Origin: Rhodothermaceae bacterium
GTDB lineage: Bacteria; Bacteroidota; Rhodothermia; Rhodothermales; JAHEMB01
Direction: 5' to 3'
Length of the DNA: 5,075 bases
NCBI GenBank assembly: GCA_024643915.1
Contig: JAHEMB010000354.1
Coordinates: 1-5,075 of the forward strand
The notes under the pieces were generated by a model. That model saw nothing but the letters and a program-made list of their open reading frames with translations. It ran no database searches and was not told the origin of the DNA. Both the position numbers and the translations under genes were made by a program. This document shows, piece after piece, positions 1 to 5,075 of the stretch; the stretch's first letter is position 1; each line of letters begins with the position of its first letter.

Positions 1-1
1 G

Positions 2-706
2 AAAGCGCTCGTCGGCAGCGCCTTTATCGTGATGTTTCAGTTCGCCCTCTTTCTCTTCGTCGGCCTGCTGCTGTGGGCGCGCTACGAAGGGGCGAGTCTG
101 GAAGCCCTCGGCCTGACGCGCGGCGACGAGGTCTTCCCCAAATTCATCATCGAGGGGCTGCCGCCGGGAGTCTCGGGGCTAATCCTGGCCGGCATCATCG
201 CCGCGGCCATGAGCACCCTTTCGTCCTCGCTTAACTCGCTCGCCTCCTCCTCCATGCTGGATCTCTACGAGCGCATCAAGGGCGCGGCCCTCGCCGAGGA
301 CCGCGCGCTTTTCGTCTCGCGGGTGCTGACGTTTTTCTGGGGGCTCGTGTTCATCGGCTTTGCCACGCTTTTCGAGGATACCGATAACCCGGTAGTGGAG
401 CTTGGGCTGGCCATCGCCTCGTTCACCTATGGCGGGTTGCTGGGCGTCTTCCTACTCGGCCTCTTCGACCGCCGCACGGAGCAGCTCGACGCCATCGTGA
501 CGTTTGTCGTCACCATCGTCGTGATGGTATTCGTTATCTTTGGCGTGTGGTATGGTCCGGAGACCGGCTGGATCTTCGCTCTCAACCCCTCTGATGCCTT
601 CATCGCGGAGGCGGGCCTGCGCTCCATCGGGTGGCCCTGGTACACCGTAATCGGGGCGCTGCTCACCCTCGGACTTGGATCATTGCTAGGGCTGCGGCAT
701 AGGTAG
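2..706 (+). CDS. Sodium:solute symporter (SSS family), C-terminal part, truncated by the window start
   Basis: The reading frame is open from base 2 to the TAG at 704-706, giving 234 residues without the natural start. It is the C-terminal part of a LeuT-fold Na+-coupled transporter of the inner membrane. The diagnostic stretch is a glycine/alanine-rich helix followed by AAAMSTLSSSLNS (about residues 67-79 of the fragment). In PutP and vSGLT the equivalent Ser-Ser/Thr pair of TM8 binds Na+; here it is Ser71-Thr72 (codons 212-217). A helix precedes this segment (about residues 3-26). Four more follow: around LFVSRVLTFFWGLVFIGF, ELGLAIASFTYGGLLGVFLL, AIVTFVVTIVVMVFVIFGVW and WYTVIGALLTLGLGSLLG. 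The protein ends in a short basic tail (LRHR). The substrate (sugar, amino acid, carboxylate or other) cannot be told, because the substrate-site helices lie upstream of the window. There is no frameshift or premature stop. Family assignment is firm; the exact member is unknown. Confidence 0.93.
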   Translation, partial: KALVGSAFIVMFQFALFLFVGLLLWARYEGASLEALGLTRGDEVFPKFIIEGLPPGVSGLILAGIIAAAMSTLSSSLNSLASSSMLDLYERIKGAALAEDRALFVSRVLTFFWGLVFIGFATLFEDTDNPVVELGLAIASFTYGGLLGVFLLGLFDRRTEQLDAIVTFVVTIVVMVFVIFGVWYGPETGWIFALNPSDAFIAEAGLRSIGWPWYTVIGALLTLGLGSLLGLRHR

Positions 707-720
707 CCGATAGAATTTCC

Positions 721-728
721 TATATTTG
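721..728 (+). promoter_or_regulatory. Candidate Bacteroidota-type -7 promoter box upstream of pgpH
   Basis: TATATTTG matches the TAnnTTTG -7 consensus of the Bacteroidota primary sigma factor at every fixed base, and sits in a locally AT-rich patch in otherwise GC-rich DNA. Transcription would begin around 734-738, giving a leader of roughly 70 bases before the pgpH ATG at 806. No TTTG/TTG -33 box is visible at the expected distance (around 697-703), which lowers confidence. The last bases of the box touch the left arm of the adjacent inverted repeat. Confidence 0.38.
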
Positions 729-803
729 CGGAATGTGGATTGGGTGCTGATAGCGACCACGTTGCCGGCTGGACCAATCCGCACTCCGAAATCCGCACTC
801 CCA
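728..803 (+). repeat. Heptamer-phased inverted repeat in the pgpH leader
   Basis: The right side (776-803) is four consecutive 7-base units: AATCCGC, ACTCCGA, AATCCGC, ACTCCCA. This also gives an exact 12-base direct repeat, AATCCGCACTCC, at 776-787 and 790-801. The left side (728-741) carries two units of the same family in the opposite orientation: its reverse complement reads AATCCAC, ATTCCGC. The arms 730-743 and 774-787 therefore pair over 14 positions with 12 Watson-Crick matches, one G-U-compatible pair and one A-C mismatch, around a 30-base loop. A further C-G pair is possible at 729/788. There is no T-run after the right arm, so it does not look like an intrinsic terminator. The array ends two bases before the pgpH ATG and takes the place where a ribosome binding site would be. 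Confidence 0.8.
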
Positions 804-805
804 CG

Positions 806-3397
806 ATGGCTCTCTTCGATAGATTAGGACGCAGGCAGGGGGGCGCGCGGGCGCGGTCCGTCGGGCAGCGGCTCGAGGCGGGCCGCCGCAACGGCGACGC
901 GGACGACCCAGCGGCGCGGCGGCGCAACGTCGCCCTCAAAGCTGGGATCTTCGGGGTGCTGGTGCTGCTGACACTCGCGGCTTTCCCCCGGGGCGCCGTC
1001 TACGAATACACCGTAGAAGAGGGCGACGTGTGGCGCGACGAGACCCTCATCGCCGATTTTGCCTTTACCGTGTTCAAGGACCCGGCGACCCTCGCGCGGG
1101 AGCGCCGCGAGGTCCGGCAGCAGGTCCCGCCTTTCTTCCAGGAAAACACGAACGTGCAGGAGGACATGCAGGCCGCGCGTGACACGCTCGCTCGGCAGCT
1201 CCGCCAGATCTTCGAGATGTTCCGCGCCGATTCGAGCGCGTACGTTGATCTCCGCAGCAACGTCGCGCTCAAGCTTAGCCCGCAGCAATGGCAGCTCCTC
1301 GCCTCCGACTACGCCACGCGCCAGGGAGGCGAGGCGGCGACGCTTTCTGGGCCGCCGCTCTACGAGCAACTGATGCAGCAGGCCTGGGAGTACGCCGCGC
1401 AGATGGTTAACCAGGGCGTGCTCAACGTGCCCCGCGACAGCATCCTCACCGACCAGGTCATCATCAGCAACGAGGCCGAGCGGCGGCAGAGCACCGAGCA
1501 GATGGACGTCCTCTTTGGCATCAACGAGGTGGACGAGCAGGCGCGTAAGCAGTTCGCCATGCTGTACCCCGAACAGCCCGAACTGGTGAATATCGCCACG
1601 GCCATCTTCCGCGCCATCTTCCAGCCGTCGCTGCAATACCACATGGCCGACACCATGCGCGAGTGGCAGCGCCAGGCCGATCGCATCTCGCCCACGCGGG
1701 GGGTGGTGAAGGAGGGCGAGGCCATCGTGCGCGCGGGCGAGACGATCACCTCGGAGACGCTGCGCCAGCTCGAATCTTATGCGCGCGCCCTCAACGAGCG
1801 CAGCGGTGACCGCCTCGTCTGGCAACGGATCATCGGGCAGTTTCTCATCATCTTGGCCACCTACCTCATCTTCTTCCTCTACCTGTTCTTGCTGCGTCGC
1901 GAGAATTTCGACGACAACAAGCAAGTGCTACTCATCTCCATTCTCTTCGCTCTCGTCGTCGGCCTCTTCGCCATCGCCGTGCGCCTGCCGACGCAGTGGA
2001 TGCTGGCTGTGCCGGTCGCCATCGTCTCGGTGCTGCTCACCGTCATCTTCGACTCGCGCGTGGGCATCTTCGGCACGCTCACCCTCGCCCTCATCGGCGG
2101 CAACCTGCTCGGGTACGATTTCGAGTTTGCCTTCGCCACCATTTTTGCCGGCACGCTTGGCGTCTTCAGCGTGCGCGATATCAAGAATCGGGGGCAATTC
2201 TTCCTCAGCGCCGGCCTCGTCTTCGTCGGCTACCTGACGGTCCTTGGCGCGACGACCCTTTTCTACAGCGCGCCCTCTTCAGTGCTCCTGGGCGACCTGC
2301 TCCAGGCCGGCATCAACTCGTTCCTGCTGATCATCGCCTACCCGCTCCTGTGGGTTTTTGAGCGCGCCTTCGGCGTAACAACCGACCTGACGCTCCTCGA
2401 GCTCTCGGACACGAATCGGCCCGTGTTGAAGGAACTCAGCCTCCGTGCGCCCGGAACCTTCAACCATTCCCTCCAGGTGGCCAACCTGGCCGAGGCTGCC
2501 GCCGACAGCATCGGCGCCAACGCCCTGCTGGCCCGCGTCGGCGCGCTCTACCACGACATCGGCAAGATGCTCAAGCCCGAGTATTTCGTGGAAAACCAGC
2601 GGCCCGGAGACAACCCGCACGACCAGCTCAAGCCGCGCATGAGCGCCCTCATCATTGCCAGCCACGTGAAAGATGGGCTGGAGATGGGCCGCCAGCATAA
2701 CCTCCCCCGGCGCGTGCTCGTCTTCGTGCCGATGCATCACGGCACCACGCGCATCGAGTATTTCTACAAGAAAGCGCTCGAACAGGCGAAGCCCGAAGAC
2801 CCGCCCGTGCTGGAGGCCGAGTTCCGCTACCCCGGCCCGCGCCCGGCCACCAAAGAGACGGGCATCTTGATGCTGGCCGACTCGACCGAGGCCGCCAGCC
2901 GCAGCCTCTCCGACCCCACCCGCAAGCGCCTCGAAACGCTCATCGACATGATCTTCAAGGCGCGCATAGAGGACGGCCAGCTCGACGACACTGAGCTGAC
3001 GTTCCGCGAATTGAACCAGATCAAGGAGACGTTCCTCACGATGCTGATGGGCATTTATCACGTCCGCGTGAAGTACCCGGGGCAAGAGGTGAAGAACGAA
3101 AAGCCGGAGCAGAAAGCCGACGAGCCGGAGGAGGTCAACAAGACGCCTGCCGTGCCGCCCGACGTGAAGAAAGAAATCCGAAAGGAGGGCGTGGTCGGCA
3201 CGTTTGAGCAGGGGATAGCAGCCGAGGATCAGGCTCCTCCTGAGGATGAAGCGGAGGTGGAAGAGCCGGGTGAAGCGGCCCTCGTCGGGCAGCCGGAGGA
3301 CCGCCAGCAGCCGGCCCCGCCGGAGGTCTCCGGCGACGGCGCCGCGCTCCGCGAGAACGTCTCAGAGGAGGAGCAGCCGCGCGGGGAGGAAGGATAG
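806..3397 (+). CDS. pgpH: PgpH/YqfF-type 7TM receptor HD-domain phosphodiesterase, probable cyclic-di-AMP hydrolase
   Basis: The product is an 863-residue inner-membrane protein, complete. Characterised relatives (Listeria PgpH) hydrolyse cyclic-di-AMP to pApA; that activity here is inferred from family. Order of parts: Arg-rich cytoplasmic N-terminus (1-41); TM1 (about 43-60); extracytoplasmic 7TMR-HDED-type domain (about 62-340); seven membrane helices (about 343-518); cytoplasmic HD domain (about 530-750); acidic Pro/Glu-rich tail (about 756-863). All expected metal ligands are present: H554 (FNHS), H583-D584 (YHDIGK), H620 (ASHVKDG), H644-H645 (MHHGTT) and D692 (LADSTEA). Their spacing, as I recall it, matches Listeria PgpH up to the last ligand. 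The ATG at 806 is chosen because the in-frame TTG at 740 would translate the leader repeats into an unlikely 22-residue extension. No Shine-Dalgarno is visible. Relatives are usually about 700 residues, so the tail and the longer N-terminus account for the extra length. The gene follows the symporter by 99 bases and is probably transcribed from its own promoter. Confidence 0.93.
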   Translation: MALFDRLGRRQGGARARSVGQRLEAGRRNGDADDPAARRRNVALKAGIFGVLVLLTLAAFPRGAVYEYTVEEGDVWRDETLIADFAFTVFKDPATLARERREVRQQVPPFFQENTNVQEDMQAARDTLARQLRQIFEMFRADSSAYVDLRSNVALKLSPQQWQLLASDYATRQGGEAATLSGPPLYEQLMQQAWEYAAQMVNQGVLNVPRDSILTDQVIISNEAERRQSTEQMDVLFGINEVDEQARKQFAMLYPEQPELVNIATAIFRAIFQPSLQYHMADTMREWQRQADRISPTRGVVKEGEAIVRAGETITSETLRQLESYARALNERSGDRLVWQRIIGQFLIILATYLIFFLYLFLLRRENFDDNKQVLLISILFALVVGLFAIAVRLPTQWMLAVPVAIVSVLLTVIFDSRVGIFGTLTLALIGGNLLGYDFEFAFATIFAGTLGVFSVRDIKNRGQFFLSAGLVFVGYLTVLGATTLFYSAPSSVLLGDLLQAGINSFLLIIAYPLLWVFERAFGVTTDLTLLELSDTNRPVLKELSLRAPGTFNHSLQVANLAEAAADSIGANALLARVGALYHDIGKMLKPEYFVENQRPGDNPHDQLKPRMSALIIASHVKDGLEMGRQHNLPRRVLVFVPMHHGTTRIEYFYKKALEQAKPEDPPVLEAEFRYPGPRPATKETGILMLADSTEAASRSLSDPTRKRLETLIDMIFKARIEDGQLDDTELTFRELNQIKETFLTMLMGIYHVRVKYPGQEVKNEKPEQKADEPEEVNKTPAVPPDVKKEIRKEGVVGTFEQGIAAEDQAPPEDEAEVEEPGEAALVGQPEDRQQPAPPEVSGDGAALRENVSEEEQPRGEEG

Positions 3398-3553
3398 AGG
3401 GGTGAGCGAATTCCTTACGGCACGGCTCTGCTGCGCACCGCGAACATTTCTTTCGACCCGGTCGTATCTTTTCGATGACCCACGGCGGGGCCTGATGTCT
3501 CGCCTCTGACGAACCGGCGCCATGACTTTTCTCCTCCGACTTAGGTAACGTCG

Positions 3554-3588
3554 CCACCCGGCTTACCCGCCGTAACGCGGGACGGTGG
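3554..3588 (+). promoter_or_regulatory. Two-part GC-rich hairpin in the leuS leader
   Basis: CCACC (3554-3558) can pair with GGTGG (3584-3588). Inside this, CCCGC (3566-3570) can pair with GCGGG (3577-3581) around a six-base loop CGTAAC. The result is a two-step stem with an asymmetric internal loop. What follows is AGCGGTGTATTTCC, with no real T-run, so termination is doubtful. Short GC-rich stems arise by chance in DNA of this composition, so function is not established. It lies about 130 bases before the leuS start. Confidence 0.3.
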
Positions 3589-3649
3589 AGCGGTGTATTT
3601 CCTGAGGCGGCGGGCGAGGTCCATCGGCAGCCGGTCGTTTGTTTCCACA

Positions 3650-3696
3650 AGTTTCCAGTTTTCGGTTCTTTCGACGCAACCGGCAACCGACAACTT
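3650..3696 (+). repeat. Heptamer-phased opposed repeats just upstream of leuS
   Basis: The left side reads in 7-base steps AGTTTCC, AGTTTTC, GGTTCTT (3650-3670). The right side reads GCAACCG, GCAACCG, ACAACTT (3676-3696), the first two units being identical. The sides are roughly complementary: AGTTTTCGGTT (3657-3667) pairs with AACCGACAACT (3685-3695) at 10 of 11 positions, around a 17-base loop that includes other right-hand units. The layout resembles the repeat before pgpH (opposed 7-base units directly upstream of a start codon), but the unit sequence differs. It ends 24 bases before the leuS ATG. Confidence 0.6.
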
Positions 3697-3720
3697 TTTC
3701 AGTCCAACAAAGCAGCAACT

Positions 3721-5075
3721 ATGGCAGGCTATCCTTTCGGCGAGATCGAGCAGAAGTGGCAGCAGTACTGGGAGGAGGCGCAGACTTTCCGCACGCCCGA
3801 CCCCGGCGACGGCGATTTCGACGCGTCGAAGCCGAAGTTCTACGTGCTCGACATGTTTCCCTACCCGAGCGGGTCGGGGCTGCACGTGGGGCACCCGGAG
3901 GGCTACACTGCCACCGACATCACCGCGCGCTACCGCCGGATGAAGGGCTTCAACGTGCTGCATCCGATGGGGTGGGACGCCTTTGGGCTACCTGCCGAGC
4001 AGTACGCCGTTAAGACCAACACGCACCCGCGCGTCACCACCGAGGCCAACGTCGCCCGCTTCAAGGAGCAGCTCAAGAGCCTGGGCTTCTCGTACGACTG
4101 GGCGAGGGAGGTCAACACCACCGATCCGAAGTACGTCCGGTGGACGCAGTGGATCTTCCTCAAGCTCTATGAGAAAGGCCTCGCGTACCAGGCTGAGATC
4201 CCCGTGTGGTGGTGTCCCGAATTGGGCACGACGCTGGCGAACGAGGAGGTCATCGACGGGAAGAGCGAGGTAGGCGGCTATCCGTGTGTGCGCCGGCCCC
4301 TGCGCCAGTGGATGCTGAAGATCACCGCCTACGCCGAGCGCTTGCTGAAAGGGCTGGACGACGTGGACTGGCCCGACAGCACCAAGGAGATGCAGCGCAA
4401 CTGGATCGGGCGGAGCGAAGGCGCCGAGGTTGATTTCCCCGTCGTCGGCGTGCCCGAGCAGCGGATCCGCGTCTTCACCACCCGGCCTGACACGCTCTTC
4501 GGCGCCACGTTCATGGTGCTGGCGCCGGAGCACCCGCTTGTGCCCAAAGTGACCACCGCCGCGCACCTCGATGAGGTGGACGCCTACCTCCGTCAGGCGG
4601 CGGGAAAGAGTGACCTGGAGCGCACCGAGTTGCAGAAAGAGAAGACGGGCGTCTTCACCGGCGGCCATGCGGTCAATCCCGTCAACGGCAAGAAAATCCC
4701 CATCTGGATCGCCGATTACGTTCTCGCCACCTACGGCACGGGCGCCATCATGGCCGTGCCGGGGCAGGATGACCGTGACTGGGCCTTCGCTGAGAAGTAC
4801 GGCCTGCCCATCGTCCGCACCGTGAAACCACCGGAGGACTTCGACGGGGACGCCTACCTGGGCGACGGCCCCGCCATCAACTCCGACGCTAGCGACCGCG
4901 CCATCCCCGGCATCGCCGAGCGAGGGACGAACCTGAACGGCCTGCGCGTAGACGCGGCCAAGGCGAAGATCATCGAGTGGTTGGAGAGCGAGGGCGTGGG
5001 GCGCGCGAAAGTCAACTATAAGCTTCGCGACTGGCTCTTCAGCCGCCAGCGCTATTGGGGCGAGCCGTTCCCCCT
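3721..5075 (+). CDS. leuS: Leucyl-tRNA synthetase, N-terminal part, truncated by the window end
   Basis: Cytoplasmic class I aminoacyl-tRNA synthetase that charges tRNA-Leu with leucine using ATP. The first 451 residues are present, roughly half of a bacterial LeuRS. The Rossmann-fold active site begins with MFPYPSGSGLHVGHPEGY (residues 45-62), whose HVGH (55-58) is the HIGH signature. GWDAFGLPAEQYAVKTNTHP follows at 84-103. The segment WWCPELGTTLANEEVIDGKSE (163-183) is of the B. subtilis-like type without a full set of zinc cysteines. The CP1 editing domain is recognisable by its threonine-rich motif TTRPDT (253-258) and by YGTGAIMAVPGQDDRD (338-353), whose last Asp (353) corresponds to the E. 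coli Asp345 that anchors the misacylated amino group. Gln349 replaces the more usual His of PGHD/PAHD. The KLRDWLFSRQRYWGEPFP stretch (434-451) returns to the catalytic core. KMSKS and the anticodon domain lie beyond the window. The ATG at 3721 fits the family N-terminus; the frame is open upstream but I found no start codon there back to about 3540. No Shine-Dalgarno is visible. Confidence 0.97.
   Translation, partial: MAGYPFGEIEQKWQQYWEEAQTFRTPDPGDGDFDASKPKFYVLDMFPYPSGSGLHVGHPEGYTATDITARYRRMKGFNVLHPMGWDAFGLPAEQYAVKTNTHPRVTTEANVARFKEQLKSLGFSYDWAREVNTTDPKYVRWTQWIFLKLYEKGLAYQAEIPVWWCPELGTTLANEEVIDGKSEVGGYPCVRRPLRQWMLKITAYAERLLKGLDDVDWPDSTKEMQRNWIGRSEGAEVDFPVVGVPEQRIRVFTTRPDTLFGATFMVLAPEHPLVPKVTTAAHLDEVDAYLRQAAGKSDLERTELQKEKTGVFTGGHAVNPVNGKKIPIWIADYVLATYGTGAIMAVPGQDDRDWAFAEKYGLPIVRTVKPPEDFDGDAYLGDGPAINSDASDRAIPGIAERGTNLNGLRVDAAKAKIIEWLESEGVGRAKVNYKLRDWLFSRQRYWGEPFP

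Larger units (their letters stand above)
3398..3720. other. 323-base intergenic region and leuS leader, no convincing gene
   Basis: No reading frame here resembles a protein; the overlapping open frames are continuations or shadows of neighbours. Visible elements are as follows. TATCTTTT at 3465-3472 is one base off the TAnnTTTG promoter box, has no -33 partner, and directly follows the odd palindrome CGACCCGGTCG (3454-3464). An eight-codon frame at 3522-3548 encodes MTFLLRLR. A nested GC-rich hairpin lies at 3554-3588. GTTTCCA occurs twice, at 3641-3647 and 3651-3657. Heptamer repeats lie at 3650-3696. No intrinsic terminator with a T-run is seen after pgpH: the AAGGA/TCCTT pairing around 3390-3415 is short and has no T-run. 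Base composition turns AT-richer from about 3636 to the leuS start. The length suggests leuS has its own promoter and a long leader. Confidence 0.6.

Noticed and set aside
690..708. Hairpin GGCTGC/GTAGCC over the symporter stop codon as a terminator
   Set aside because: The stem is six pairs including one G-U, and it is followed by GATAGAATTTCC rather than a T-run. It is too weak to call.
740..805. In-frame TTG at 740 as the pgpH start, extending the protein by 22 residues
   Set aside because: The extension would be translated from the inverted repeat, has no similarity to a family N-terminus and uses a rare start. The ATG at 806 gives a normal short basic cytoplasmic segment before TM1.
824..1924. 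366-codon open frame on the minus strand
   Set aside because: It lies wholly opposite pgpH, whose protein motifs are unmistakable. The translation is a low-complexity mix rich in Arg, Leu, Glu and Val with no recognisable domain, as expected from the antisense of GC-rich coding DNA.
2279..3085. 268-codon open frame on the minus strand
   Set aside because: Antisense of the pgpH HD-domain region, with no recognisable protein features; a composition artefact.
3465..3472. TATCTTTT as the leuS promoter
   Set aside because: It lacks the final G of TAnnTTTG and has no TTTG/TTG box at the proper distance upstream. It is noted in the intergenic entry but not called as a separate feature.
3554..3600. 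T-box riboswitch ahead of leuS, suggested by GGTGGAGCGGTG
   Set aside because: The T-box core needs a TGGNACC-type bulge; here the sequence is TGGAGCGG. No Stem I specifier layout or terminator with a T-run is visible, and T-boxes are not typical of the inferred phylum.
3988..4668. 226-codon open frame on the minus strand
   Set aside because: Antisense of leuS, with no recognisable domain.

Overview
The window is GC-rich bacterial chromosome with ordinary housekeeping content. All three genes lie on the + strand: the 3' end of a sodium:solute symporter gene (2-706), a complete gene for a PgpH/YqfF-type membrane HD-domain phosphodiesterase (806-3397), and the 5' half of leuS, leucyl-tRNA synthetase (3721 to the window edge). 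I see no mobile element, CRISPR array, rRNA or tRNA gene, and no evidence of a novel multi-gene system.

The organism is probably a GC-rich member of the Bacteroidota/Rhodothermota. This is inference, resting on three observations. Neither complete start (806, 3721) has a Shine-Dalgarno sequence. A perfect match to the Bacteroidota -7 promoter box TAnnTTTG lies at 721-728. The leuS product is of the short B. subtilis-like type, with the LGT.LANEEVIDGKSE segment and no full zinc-finger cysteine set. No single gene here fixes the taxon.

Layout: the symporter fragment ends at 706. The 99-base gap 707-805 holds the promoter box and a striking inverted repeat built of 7-base units, which runs to two bases before the pgpH start codon. 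pgpH is intact, with all metal-binding residues of its HD domain and an unusual acidic, proline-rich C-terminal tail of about 108 residues. The 323-base gap 3398-3720 has no convincing gene. It contains a weak promoter-like box, a GC-rich hairpin, a very short Leu-rich reading frame, and just before leuS a second, different set of 7-base repeats, again in opposed arms.

The three genes do not form an obvious pathway: transport, cyclic-di-AMP turnover and tRNA charging. The gap sizes suggest that pgpH and leuS each have their own leader and are transcribed separately. The most interesting signal is non-coding: both gene leaders carry heptamer-phased repeats arranged as inverted arms, with unrelated unit sequences.
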